NCBI RefSeq assembly: GCF_003148685.1
Contig: NZ_QGGR01000008.1
Span: 248,001 to 312,000 of the forward strand
Source: Actinoplanes xinjiangensis
GTDB lineage: Bacteria; Actinomycetota; Actinomycetes; Mycobacteriales; Micromonosporaceae
DNA: 64,000 nt
Direction of reading: 5' to 3'
The notes under the pieces were generated by a model. The model saw only the letters and a program-made list of their open reading frames with translations, did not search any database and was not told the DNA's origin. Position numbers and translations under genes: made by a program. This document shows, piece after piece, positions 44,508-53,133 of the stretch. Numbering within the stretch: position 1 is the first letter of the stretch; each line of letters begins with the position of its first letter.

Positions 44508-46355
44508 ATGACCGTCACGCCGCACGCCAGCACCGACAGCGACTACGCCGCGCTGGGGGTCGTCCCCCGCTGGACCGACGCCTTCGGGATCGTCCGCGGG
44601 GTGGCCGACCGGACCGGGGAGACGCTCACCGCGCGCTTCCGGCGCGGCGAAGCCGACGCCGGCGTCATCATCGCGACACCCGGCAGATGGCATCCCCGCC
44701 TGTACGGCAAGGTCGAGTTCGAGGACGGCGGCGTGGTCCACGCCGACGGTGTCGTCGACCGGCCCGGCTACCACCGCCTGACCACCGACGACGGGTCCAC
44801 CCACCTGGTGCTGGCCGCCCCCGAGCAGCTGCCGCAGCCGCCGCGCACCGGCGGGCTCGCCGTGCAGCTGTACGCGGCACGCAGCCGTGACTCGTGGGGC
44901 ATCGGCGATTTCCGCGACCTCGCGCAGATCGCCCGGTCCACGGCCGCCCGCAACGCCGGCGTGCTGATGGTCAGCCCGGTCCACGCCATGGCCCCGGTCA
45001 TCCCCGCGATGAACTCCCCCTACAGCCCGGCCAGCCGGCAGTGGCTCAACGTCCTGCACATCGCCCCCGGCGACGCCCCCGGCGCGGAACGCATCGACCT
45101 GTCCGACCTGGCCGCCGCCGGCCGGGCACTCAACGCCCAGCGCCGCATCGACCGCGACGCCGTCGCCCGGCTCAAGACCACCGCCCTGGAACGGGTCTGG
45201 ACGGTGACCCGCCGCGACGAGCCGGCCGAGTTCCAGACCTGGGCCGACGAGCGCGGCGCCGACCTCACCGCGTTCGCCACCTGGTCGGTGCTGGCCGAGC
45301 TGTACGGCGGCGACTGGCGCAAGTGGCCCGAACGGTACCGGCACCCGCACGCCACGGCGGTCACCGCGTTCACCGCCGCGCACGCCGACCGGATCCGCTT
45401 CCACATGTGGTGCCAGTGGGTGGCCGACCGGCAGTTCGCCGTCGCCTGCCACAGCGGCGTCACCGTCTGCGTCGACGTGGCCGTCGGGTTCGACTTCGGG
45501 TCCGCCGACGCCTGGCGGTATCAGGACCTGCTCGCCTTCGACTTCGAGGTCGGCTGCCCCGCCGACCCGTGGAACCGCGAGGGCCAGCGCTGGTCGCTGC
45601 CGCCGTTCGACCCGTCCCAGCTCGCGGCCGCCGAGTTCGCGCCGTTCGTGGCGCTGATCCGGTCCGCCCTGCGCCACGCCGGTGCGCTGCGCATCGACCA
45701 CGTCATGCAGCTGTGGCAGCTGTTCTGGGTGCCCGTCGACGGTACCGTCGCCCACGGCGCCTACGTCCGCTACCCGGTCGACGCGCTGCTCGCCGTCCTG
45801 CGGATCGAGGCGTGCCGGGCCGGCGCCTGGATCGTCGGCGAGGACATCGGCACCGTCGCACCCGAGGTCCGGGAGACGATGGCGGCGATCGGGATGCTCG
45901 GCTACCGCACCGAGATGGGCCGGCTGTCCCGGTTCAACCCGGCGAACTCGATGGGCGCGGCGAGCACCCACGACCAGGCCACCATCGCCGGCATCCTCAC
46001 CGGGTCCGACGAGACCGACATGGAGCGGATCGGCAAGAGCCACGACCCGGTGTTCGTCGCCGGCACCCGGCGCGAACTGTGCGAACAGGCCGGCGTCGAC
46101 CCGGCCGGCCCGTTCGGGCCCGAGCAGGTACGAGCGGTGATCCTCGCCGAATACCGGGAACTGGCCGCCAGCCCGTCCCGGATCGTCGTCGCCACCCTCG
46201 ACGACGCGGCCGGCGTCACCGAACGGCCCAACATGCCCGGCACCGTCGACGAATACCCGAACTGGCGGATCGCCCTCCCGGCACCGGTCGAGGAACTGCT
46301 GGCGGCGCCGCTCGCCCGCGACGTCCTCGCCACCCTGGCCGCCCGCCCGGCCTGA
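44508..46355 (+). CDS. malQ: 4-alpha-glucanotransferase (GH77)
   Basis: A 615-residue GH77 amylomaltase. The N-terminal beta domain typical of actinobacterial MalQ (about 1-110) is followed by the barrel with DSWGIGDFRDL, the SPYSPASRQWLNVLHI block, nucleophile Asp in ALRIDHVMQLW, acid/base Glu in IVGEDIGTVAPEV, third Asp in STHDQATIAG, and NMPGTVDEYPNW. It transfers alpha-1,4-glucan segments in maltodextrin and glycogen turnover in the cytosol. THDQAT differs from the usual THDLPT next to the third catalytic Asp. Single gene; may act with the GH13/GH63 pair at 7-11 kb. Confidence 0.95.
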   Translation: MTVTPHASTDSDYAALGVVPRWTDAFGIVRGVADRTGETLTARFRRGEADAGVIIATPGRWHPRLYGKVEFEDGGVVHADGVVDRPGYHRLTTDDGSTHLVLAAPEQLPQPPRTGGLAVQLYAARSRDSWGIGDFRDLAQIARSTAARNAGVLMVSPVHAMAPVIPAMNSPYSPASRQWLNVLHIAPGDAPGAERIDLSDLAAAGRALNAQRRIDRDAVARLKTTALERVWTVTRRDEPAEFQTWADERGADLTAFATWSVLAELYGGDWRKWPERYRHPHATAVTAFTAAHADRIRFHMWCQWVADRQFAVACHSGVTVCVDVAVGFDFGSADAWRYQDLLAFDFEVGCPADPWNREGQRWSLPPFDPSQLAAAEFAPFVALIRSALRHAGALRIDHVMQLWQLFWVPVDGTVAHGAYVRYPVDALLAVLRIEACRAGAWIVGEDIGTVAPEVRETMAAIGMLGYRTEMGRLSRFNPANSMGAASTHDQATIAGILTGSDETDMERIGKSHDPVFVAGTRRELCEQAGVDPAGPFGPEQVRAVILAEYRELAASPSRIVVATLDDAAGVTERPNMPGTVDEYPNWRIALPAPVEELLAAPLARDVLATLAARPA

Positions 46356-46476
46356 CCTGCCCGACATCACCGCTCCGGCATCACCTGCGGGACCCCTTCG
46401 GTTTCCCCCGTGGGGCCTGGGGCCTCTTCGGGATCGCCCGTCCGCGCCTGTGCACAGGCTCGGGCGGGCGGTGCCG

Positions 46477-47604
46477 TCACCGGGTGCGGCTGTGGACGAG
46501 GCATCCCGCGCCGGCAAGCATGCCGGCTACCTTCAGCGCGGCGAGCAGATCAAGATCGCCCCATCCGGTACGGACCATCGCCGCATCGAAGATCAGGTTG
46601 CGCGCGTATCCGTACGGCAGCGGGGCCGACAGCACCCCCATGTACACCACGGCCAGTGCCGACACCGCCAGCAGCAGCCCACCGGCAGCGACCGTCGCAC
46701 TGGCGGCGACTGTCCGGCCGGTCATGCGGTAGGCAGCGAGCACCGCCGACGTGACCGCGAACAGTGCCACCGCCAGCGGGAACCCGGTCGCGATGAGCAA
46801 CTGGCCGGCTGCGCCGCTCCGTTTCTGGCCGGCGGTGACCAGTCCCAGGTCGGCGACAGTGACAACGATCAGCAGCGCACCGGCCGCCGCGGCCACGATC
46901 ACCGGATCACCTCTCCGGTGCGCCGTCACCGCCGGATCCGATACCTCGCCCACCGGGGCCGCGGGTTCGGCATCCAGCGGATCCACAACCGAGGTCGCGG
47001 TTTCCCCAGACAGCGGATCCGCCACCGCGGCAACGGGCTCCGCCGACATTGGATCCGCCACCGCGGTCGCGGTTTCCGCAGGTATCGAATCCCCCACCGC
47101 GGTCACGGGCTCAGGCGGCGCCGGTATCACCGCGGCCGTCTCGATCGGCGCCGCAGCAGGCCCGCTCGTTCCCGCGGTCGTCCACGTCATCGCCGCGGCC
47201 CGCCCGGTCTTCGCCGCGGCCGGCCCGGTCGTTCCCGCGGCCGTCCACAGGAACGCGGTGCACGCCAGCAGGACTGCGAGGAGTGTCAGCCATTCGCTGA
47301 CGACCACATCTCGCACGAACGTGTCCGTACCGGCGGTCGCTGGTGCAAGTCGCTGCGGCCCGGCCACGGACGGGTTGAAGATGTCCGGAACCGCGACGGC
47401 CACCGCCAGAACCGCGATACCGGCGAACAGCGACCATCGAACACGGCGGACGGCCTGCTGCCGCGCGGCGACGAGGACGCCGAGAGAACCCAGGGCCAGC
47501 AATCCGGCCTGAGCCGCGAACTGATCCGCCCCGAACAGCGCCGCCACGATCGCCACCGCGCCGGACGCCGCGGCCGCCAGGAGAACCGGTCGCCTGTCAT
47601 GCAC
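46477..47604 (-). CDS. Polytopic membrane protein with a 12-residue internal repeat
   Basis: A 375-residue protein with about four helices in the first 115 residues, a repeat linker, and about four further helices from residue 240. The linker (about 150-215) is built of near-tandem 12-residue units: TAVGDSIPAETA, TAVADPMSAEPV, AAVADPLSGETA, TSVVDPLDAEPA. The DNA repeat (36-bp period, about 46960-47110) is visible too, so the linker has probably expanded by slippage. No family recognised. The start ATG at 47604 lies just downstream of a direct-repeat region. Confidence 0.7.
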   Translation of the reverse strand: MHDRRPVLLAAAASGAVAIVAALFGADQFAAQAGLLALGSLGVLVAARQQAVRRVRWSLFAGIAVLAVAVAVPDIFNPSVAGPQRLAPATAGTDTFVRDVVVSEWLTLLAVLLACTAFLWTAAGTTGPAAAKTGRAAAMTWTTAGTSGPAAAPIETAAVIPAPPEPVTAVGDSIPAETATAVADPMSAEPVAAVADPLSGETATSVVDPLDAEPAAPVGEVSDPAVTAHRRGDPVIVAAAAGALLIVVTVADLGLVTAGQKRSGAAGQLLIATGFPLAVALFAVTSAVLAAYRMTGRTVAASATVAAGGLLLAVSALAVVYMGVLSAPLPYGYARNLIFDAAMVRTGWGDLDLLAALKVAGMLAGAGCLVHSRTR

Positions 47605-47643
47605 GCATTGATCATGGCATATCGGGCGCCGCCCTCATTACGG

Positions 47644-47749
47644 CCAGGGTGAACGCGCGTCGCGGCATGGTAGGCCCACTCGGACGCTTCCCGTGGCACG
47701 CTCACGCCGACCAGGGTGAACGCGCGTCGCGGCAGGGAGGCCCACTCGG
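47644..47749. repeat. Two direct repeats of about 40 bp
   Basis: CCAGGGTGAACGCGCGTCGC begins at 47644 and again at 47711; similarity extends through a shared GGCCCACTCGG end (47683 and 47749). A third, partial and partly inverted piece lies at 47759-47785. They fill the gap between the lipoprotein stop (47789) and the membrane-protein start (47604). Confidence 0.75.
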
Positions 47750-47788
47750 CGCGTCCCCGGCACGGTAGGCCCGCGCGACGCGGGAGGG

Positions 47789-48484
47789 TCAGGTCAGGGA
47801 GGCGGCGCGCTGCTCGGCCTTCTTGATCAGGTCCCGGACCAACTGCTCGGAGCCGTCGATGTTCTCCCAGCCCAGGTCGGCGACCACGACGACGGCGTCA
47901 TTGACCCGGGACAGCGCGGCGTAGTGGTTGACAGTCGCCGGCTCCTCGTCAGCGTAGGCGAACCGCTGACCGATCCGGATCAGCATCGAGTCGCCGTCCG
48001 ACTCGACGATCTCCCACTTGTGCTGTCCCTCGCCCAGCCCGCCGGGGCAGCGTTTCAGTGCGGCGCCGATGTCCCGGAACTGCTCGGCCGCTCCCCCGGA
48101 CTCGTGGCGCCCCAGGAACTCGACCACCACACTCGGGGTACTGGCCTCTTGGGCGCCGGGCACCGCGTACCGCACGGCCACCGCATCCGTCCGGGAACCG
48201 TCACTGGGATAGCGGTCCGCGCCACACGGGCGCAGCGGGCGCACGTGCGCGAAGTCTCCCCGCTCCAGCGGCTCCGCCTGCGCCCCGCCGACGTCGGCCG
48301 GTTGCAGCAGCGCGCTCGCCGGGATCCCGTCGGTGGTCGCGGCCGAGGCGCCACTCGTCGCCGCAACCGGACTGCTCTCCGTGGCCGCACTGGTGGTCAC
48401 GGCCGGGTCGGCGGTGGTGCACGCCGTCATCGAGACGCACAGAAGTCCGGCACTTGCCGCGATCCGCATCGATTTGCTCTGCAT
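47789..48484 (-). CDS. Putative lipoprotein, secreted sensor-like domain
   Basis: A 231-residue protein with signal peptide and lipobox SMTAC (Cys near residue 22), a Ser/Thr/Ala-rich linker, and a globular domain: ASALLQPADVGGAQAEPLER, VVVEFLGRHESGGAAEQFRD, and YAALSRVNDAVVVVADLGWE. The layout resembles extracytoplasmic PknH-type sensor domains seen in many actinobacterial lipoproteins; the secreted protein at 54794 has the same flavour. Start ATG at 48484; ATG 48469 is an alternative. Function unknown. Confidence 0.72.
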   Translation of the reverse strand: MQSKSMRIAASAGLLCVSMTACTTADPAVTTSAATESSPVAATSGASAATTDGIPASALLQPADVGGAQAEPLERGDFAHVRPLRPCGADRYPSDGSRTDAVAVRYAVPGAQEASTPSVVVEFLGRHESGGAAEQFRDIGAALKRCPGGLGEGQHKWEIVESDGDSMLIRIGQRFAYADEEPATVNHYAALSRVNDAVVVVADLGWENIDGSEQLVRDLIKKAEQRAASLT

Positions 48485-48747
48485 TTCCGATCTCTGCCCG
48501 GTCCGGTACCGCGCTACACACGCAAGGCGGTCGAAACGCCCATCAGCTGCCACACCGCGCACCCGTCCCGCCGCCCCACCGGCTGCCTTGCAGCACCCGG
48601 TGCTCCCACCGGGTCTCTCACCAGCCCTCCCACCAGAGCTCCCGCCAGCCTCCGCCAGCACTCCCGCCGGGCCTCCCGTCGAGCCTCCAGCCCGGGCCGC
48701 GACCGCTCGGGACAACGCGGTGATTCGTCGCCTGGCAGGATGGGGAG

Positions 48748-49038
48748 ATGGCCGGGCCCGAGGAATCTCTTGAGGACGTTCGGCGGGCGATCGACGCCGT
48801 CGATGTGCAGGTTGTCGGCCTGCTTGCCGAGCGCGAACGGCTGGTCCGACGGGCCGCCTCTTTCAAGAAGGACGAGCAGGGGGTACGAGCACCCGCCCGC
48901 GTCGAGCAGGTGATCGAGAAGGTGCGTGCCCTGGCCGGCGAACGAAACGCCTCACCGGAGGTGGTGGAACGCGTCTACCGGGCGATGATCACCGCGTTCA
49001 TCGAACTCGAACTGACCGAGCACCGCGAGAGCACCTGA
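48748..49038 (+). CDS. Chorismate mutase (AroQ type)
   Basis: A 96-residue all-helical AroQ-fold protein: LEDVRRAIDAVDVQVVGLLA, ERERLVRRAASFKKDEQGVR, APARVEQVIEKVRAL, VERVYRAMITAFIELELTEH. It retains the Arg of helix 1 (VRRAID), the Arg/Lys pair of helix 2 and the C-terminal Glu-rich helix expected for binding chorismate. It converts chorismate to prephenate. Stand-alone, without neighbouring aromatic biosynthesis genes. GGGGAG precedes the ATG. Confidence 0.88.
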   Translation: MAGPEESLEDVRRAIDAVDVQVVGLLAERERLVRRAASFKKDEQGVRAPARVEQVIEKVRALAGERNASPEVVERVYRAMITAFIELELTEHREST

Positions 49039-49662
49039 CGCCGAGGAGCACCGGAGATCCTCCGGAGTCGGAGTCTCGTTTCTGCGCATGGCGTCGAGGC
49101 GCGGATGCCGGTGCGCAGTTGCCGTATTGCGAGTACCAGCCGCAGCGGCGACCCGGTTCCAGTCTGGAGGGCGTCGCCCAGCGGCCAATGGCTGCGAGCG
49201 ACGGCTGACGGGCGACGGCCAATAAGCGACGGCCGACGAGCAACGAGCGACCGGCAACCAGCGACCGGCAACCGGCGACGAGCGACGGGCAACCGGCACC
49301 GGCGGCGACGACGACGACGACGACGACGAGAGCTCACACAACGCTTGCGTGCGCTCCTGCCGACGCCCATACCCGGTTGAACGCACACGATCGACGGATC
49401 GTGTGCGTTTGTCTGCGCCATGACGAAGCGGGAGCCCCACGTTCAGCGAATGTGGGCGCTGACCCACGTCGCCGGCGGCTCGCGACACGTGATCATCTCG
49501 GTCGGGAGCGGGCGGCCAACTGACATCCGTTGTCGGCGACGCCGCCGGGCGGAGCGCCACTCCGACGAGGGCGACGGTGATCACATTTGCCCGATTCAGG
49601 CGATTGGCCGGGATGGCCGCCGATAGTTTTTGCGTCGGATACCCGTACGCGAAGAGAAAGTC
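49039..49662. other. 624-bp intergenic region with low-complexity stretch and terminator
   Basis: After chorismate mutase, 49190-49330 is a run of short direct repeats based on GCGAC (GAGCGACGGGC, GCGACCGGCAACC) ending in a (CGA)n tract. A strong hairpin follows at 49380-49409. From 49420 a 68-codon frame exists but has no recognisable domain and a poor ribosome site; I do not call it a gene. Confidence 0.6.
49380..49409 (+). terminator. Rho-independent-type hairpin
   Basis: Perfect 13-bp stem AACGCACACGATC / GATCGTGTGCGTT with loop GACG, followed by TGTCTG. Likely transcription end after the chorismate mutase gene. Confidence 0.75.
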
Positions 49663-51003
49663 TTGTCGTTGTTTCAGTCGCTCGTCCAGTCCACCGATCC
49701 GATCACGGTTGTCGCTGTCGGCCTCACGCTCTGCGCGGTCGTCGCGACCCTGCTGCGGCGCAAGGTCAAGCCGGCCGTCGAACTCACCGTTCGTGCGCTG
49801 CTCGCCCGGCTGCTTCCGCACCTTCCCGCTCCGGTGCGGCGGCTGGCCCGCCGATGCCGGGACCGGATCGAACCGGACACCGCCCGGTCGGTGCTGGTCA
49901 CCGCGGCGGCCGCCGGCATCGCCTGGACCGCGGCGGACACGCTGGGTCTGGTCGGCCCGGTCACCGCGGCGATCTCGGCGACCCTGTCGGTGCAGATGAG
50001 TTCGCACGCCTCGGTACGTGAGGGCGCGCAACGCCTGATCGGCACCCTCGCCGGTATCGCGGTGGCAGTGGCCGTGTGGGGGGTGTTCGGCATCGACCAG
50101 TGGGGTATCGCGCTGATCGCCGGCTGCGGCCTGGCGCTGGGCCGGCTGCTGCGGCTGGGCGACAGTTCGGCCACGGTGCCGCTGACGTCGCTGGGCATCC
50201 TGGTCGGGGGCACCGCGGTCACCGAGGCGTTCGTCTGGCAGCGGGTGGGCGCCACGGTCCTCGGCATCGTCGTCGGTGTGATCGTTTCGCCGCTGGTCAG
50301 TGGCATGACTCCGGTGGAGCGGGCGCGCTGGAAGCTGTCCCACCTGTCGACCGAGATCGCCGCCCTGCTGGGACGTCTCGGGGCCGGAGTGCGGGAGGGC
50401 TACGACCGGGAGCAGGCCGCCGAGTGGCTGGCCCGGTCCCGCGAGCTGGACGAGGACCTGGAGGACGCGGTCGCCGCCGTCGACGAATCGGCCCGGCACG
50501 CGCGCTGGTCGCTGACCACCCCGGTGGCCCGGGTGACGCCGCTGGACGAGACGCTGCGCGCGCTGGAGCACGGGGTGCACCAGGTCAACTCGGTGGCCCG
50601 GTCGATGTTCGACGCGGCCGCGACGCCGGGCTCCCCCGGCGTGCCGGAGCAGATCGGCCAGGTGCTGGCGACCGCCGCGGACGCATTCACCGCGCATGCC
50701 GCACTGGTCGCCGACCGGCGCGCCGACGCCGGCCACGACACCGAAAGGCTGCACGAGCTGCTGGACGGTCTCCGCGAGGAACGCCACCGTACGCTGCGCA
50801 AGGTCCGCACCGAGATCGACGACACCGGTGTCCTGGTCCTGACCGGCTCGATCATCACCGACATCGACCGGATGGCCGGCTCGCTGGCACGCTCGGCACC
50901 GGCGCTGACCGTGGGTGTCCGCGAGCCGGGCCCCAGCATCCCCGCGGTCTCCGAGGTCCTCCCCGCCGTCCGCCTGATCTGGGAGAAGGCTCTGAGCCGC
51001 TGA
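49663..51003 (+). CDS. FUSC/aromatic acid exporter family membrane protein
   Basis: A 446-residue protein with an N-terminal helix, a basic linker, and a cluster of short hydrophobic helices (LVTAAAAGIAWTAADTLGL, GPVTAAISATLSVQMSSHAS, GTLAGIAVAVAVWGVFGI, VGATVLGIVVGVIVSPLV) in the pattern of FUSC/ArAE proteins, then a long soluble helical C-terminus. QMSSHASVREGAQRLIGTLA matches the family motif. Predicted exporter of aromatic acids or similar; substrate unknown. Start taken as TTG 49663, preceded by AGAGAAAG; the frame is open from 49630. Confidence 0.85.
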   Translation: MSLFQSLVQSTDPITVVAVGLTLCAVVATLLRRKVKPAVELTVRALLARLLPHLPAPVRRLARRCRDRIEPDTARSVLVTAAAAGIAWTAADTLGLVGPVTAAISATLSVQMSSHASVREGAQRLIGTLAGIAVAVAVWGVFGIDQWGIALIAGCGLALGRLLRLGDSSATVPLTSLGILVGGTAVTEAFVWQRVGATVLGIVVGVIVSPLVSGMTPVERARWKLSHLSTEIAALLGRLGAGVREGYDREQAAEWLARSRELDEDLEDAVAAVDESARHARWSLTTPVARVTPLDETLRALEHGVHQVNSVARSMFDAAATPGSPGVPEQIGQVLATAADAFTAHAALVADRRADAGHDTERLHELLDGLREERHRTLRKVRTEIDDTGVLVLTGSIITDIDRMAGSLARSAPALTVGVREPGPSIPAVSEVLPAVRLIWEKALSR

Positions 51004-51025
51004 AAGGCGCCGACCGAATCAAACC

Positions 51026-51078
51026 GGCTGGCTCTCACCGCTGTCTCGCGGTGCTTGAGACAGCGGTGAGAGCCAGCC
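51026..51078. repeat. Dispersed long palindrome, locus D
   Basis: Perfect 22-bp arms (GGCTGGCTCTCACCGCTGTC ... ) at 51026-51047 and 51057-51078, loop GCGGTGCTT. It lies between convergent genes ending at 51003 and 51167, where it can serve as a bidirectional terminator. Confidence 0.85.
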
Positions 51079-51166
51079 GAAACCACACCAGCGACCGCGA
51101 CGGTCCAGCCGGAACGACACCAGAACGTCGGCGGTTCGGCCGGAAGCACTCCGGCGGCCCCGGCGG

Positions 51167-51982
51167 TCAGGGTTTGCGGCCTACGGCGGTCCAGATGTTG
51201 ATGTCGGAGCGGGCCGGGATCACGGCGTCCGGCTCGGGGCGCCACTCGCTGGCCGGGACGACGCCCGGGTCGATCAGTTCCAGGCCGTCGAAGAGGGCCG
51301 CGAACTCCTCGCGCGGACGGGTCCACACGTCGGACCGGCCCTGCGCGATCAGCTGCTGGTAGAGGGCCTGCTGCTCGGGGGTGCCGAAGTCGGAGGTGGC
51401 GTGCGTGGCGACCAGGAAGCTGCCGGACGGCAGAGCGTCGAGCAGCTTGCCGACGATCGGCTGGGCCGCACCGTTGCCGTGGATGAAGTGCAGGACGGCG
51501 ATCAGCATCAGGCCGACCGGCTGCTTCAGGTCGAGGGTCTCGTGCAGCACCGGGTGGGCCAGGATCGACTCCGGCTCGTTCAGGTCCGCCTCGATGTACG
51601 CCGTACGCCCCTCCGGGCTGCTGTTGAGCAGGGCCCGCGCGTGCACCATGACCAGCGGATCGTTGTCGACGTAGACGATCCGGCTCGCCGGAGCGTGCCG
51701 CTGCGCCACCTCGTGGGTGTTGTCGGCCGTGGGCAGGCCGGTGCCGATGTCGAGGAACTGCCGGATGCCGGCCTCCTCGGCGAGGAACCGGGTGGCCCGC
51801 TGGAGCAGAGCCCGGTTGGCGACGGCGCCGTCGCGCACCTTCGGGAAGTGCCGTTGCAACTCGTCGCCGGAGGCCCGGTCGGCGGCGAAGTTGTCCTTAC
51901 CGCCGAGCCAGTAGTTGTAGCGCCGGGCCGGGTGCGGCTGGGTGGGGTCGATGCCCCGGGCGGCGGCGGTCCTGTCATCCAC
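51167..51982 (-). CDS. SAM-dependent methyltransferase (PF04672/DUF574 type)
   Basis: A 271-residue methyltransferase of the actinobacteria-rich DUF574 family. Hallmarks are PARRYNYWLGGKDNFAADR near residue 19, the SAM-binding FLDIGTGLPTADNTHEVAQ, VYVDNDPLVMVHARALL and VGLMLIAVLHFI. C-terminal residues SDINIWTAVGRKP are also typical. Substrates are unknown; many copies occur in each genome. Start ATG at 51982. Confidence 0.92.
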   Translation of the reverse strand: MDDRTAAARGIDPTQPHPARRYNYWLGGKDNFAADRASGDELQRHFPKVRDGAVANRALLQRATRFLAEEAGIRQFLDIGTGLPTADNTHEVAQRHAPASRIVYVDNDPLVMVHARALLNSSPEGRTAYIEADLNEPESILAHPVLHETLDLKQPVGLMLIAVLHFIHGNGAAQPIVGKLLDALPSGSFLVATHATSDFGTPEQQALYQQLIAQGRSDVWTRPREEFAALFDGLELIDPGVVPASEWRPEPDAVIPARSDINIWTAVGRKP

Positions 51983-52050
51983 GCCCGCTATCTAACACGG
52001 ACGATGCACCCCACGCCAGATCCACTGTGTCCCCGGCGGTGTGGTGTTGG

Positions 52051-52965
52051 ATGGTGATCGTGGAACTGTTCGACGGAATCAGCGGTGTGGCACGGCTCGG
52101 CCTGGGGCTGGCCGCGGTGGGCCGGCCCGGCTACATCACTCTCGAGCGCGATGCCGATCTGCCGGCGCGGCGCACGGTCGAGGCGATGCGGGAGCGGGCG
52201 CACGCGCTGCTCGACGACGCCTACGCGGCCGGGGTGCGTTACTTCGACGTGGCCCGGTCGTACGGGCGGGCCGAGGAGTTCCTGGCCGGCTGGCTGCCGG
52301 GGCACGACGACGCGATCGTGGGCAGCAAGTGGGGTTACACCTACACCGCGGACTGGCGGGTCACCGCCGACGTGCACGAGGTCAAGGACCACAGCGCGGG
52401 TACGTTCGCGCGGCAGCTCGGCGAGACGCGGGCCCTGTTCGGCGACCGTCTGGGGCTTTACCAGGTCCACTCGGTGACCCCGGACAGCCCGGTGCTCACC
52501 GATCGGGAGCTGCACCGCGCGCTGACCGGGCAGGGTGCCGTCGTCGGGCTGTCGACGAGCGGGCCCCGCCAGGCCGACACGATCCGGGCGGCGTGTGCGA
52601 TCGAGGTGGAGGGGGTTCCGCTGTTCCGCAGCGTGCAGGCCACCTGGAACCTCCTGGAGCCGAGCGCGGGCCCGGCGCTGGCCGAGGCGCACGCGTCGGG
52701 GCGGGCGGTGATCGTCAAGGAGGCGCTGGCCAACGGGCGCCTGGCGGCACTGCCGGACCTGGGCATCCACCCGGAGGTGACAGCGCTGGCCGCGGCGCTG
52801 GCGCAGCCGTGGGCGACGGTCGTGCTGTCCGGGGCGGTGACCCGGGAGCAGGTGGCGGTGGGCGTGCACGCGGCCGGCGTGTCCCTGGACACCACGCGAC
52901 TGCCCGATCTCGCCGAGTCGCCCGAGCGCTATTGGACGACCCGGTCGCGCCTGCCGTGGACCTGA
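52051..52965 (+). CDS. Aldo/keto reductase
   Basis: A 304-residue AKR-fold enzyme. Catalytic pattern: Asp and Tyr in GVRYFDVARSYGRAEEF, Lys in IVGSKWGYTY, His in YQVHSVTP. The C-terminal half has SVQATWNLLEPSAGPALAEA and LAAALAQPWATVVLSGAVTR, the latter the usual NADP-side block (AxxxxVIPGA-like). It would reduce a carbonyl using NADPH; substrate unknown. ATG 52051 chosen; the frame extends to 52027. Divergent from the methyltransferase gene with 68 bp between. Confidence 0.88.
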   Translation: MVIVELFDGISGVARLGLGLAAVGRPGYITLERDADLPARRTVEAMRERAHALLDDAYAAGVRYFDVARSYGRAEEFLAGWLPGHDDAIVGSKWGYTYTADWRVTADVHEVKDHSAGTFARQLGETRALFGDRLGLYQVHSVTPDSPVLTDRELHRALTGQGAVVGLSTSGPRQADTIRAACAIEVEGVPLFRSVQATWNLLEPSAGPALAEAHASGRAVIVKEALANGRLAALPDLGIHPEVTALAAALAQPWATVVLSGAVTREQVAVGVHAAGVSLDTTRLPDLAESPERYWTTRSRLPWT

Positions 52966-53052
52966 TGGGTGGGGGCGGGTAGCCGTACCGCCAGGGGGGT
53001 TCTGTGCCGCCGTCGGACCTGGTGGCGCGGCAGGCGCCGCAGCCGATCAGCC

Positions 53053-53066
53053 TTGCAGCGCTGCAA
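53053..53066. promoter_or_regulatory. LacI-type operator upstream of FGGY kinase
   Basis: TTGCAGCGCTGCAA is a perfect 14-bp palindrome with the central CG typical of LacI/GalR-family operators, 67 bp upstream of the kinase start. No LacI gene is in the window. Confidence 0.65.
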
Positions 53067-53133
53067 AGAGTCCAAACGGATTTCAGGTGTGTACCGGGCC
53101 GGTCACGTTCCACCTGTTGGCGTGCGGTATGAC

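Noticed and set aside
49420..49626. 68-codon frame before the FUSC-type gene
   Set aside because: No recognisable domain, Arg-rich tail, no convincing ribosome site.
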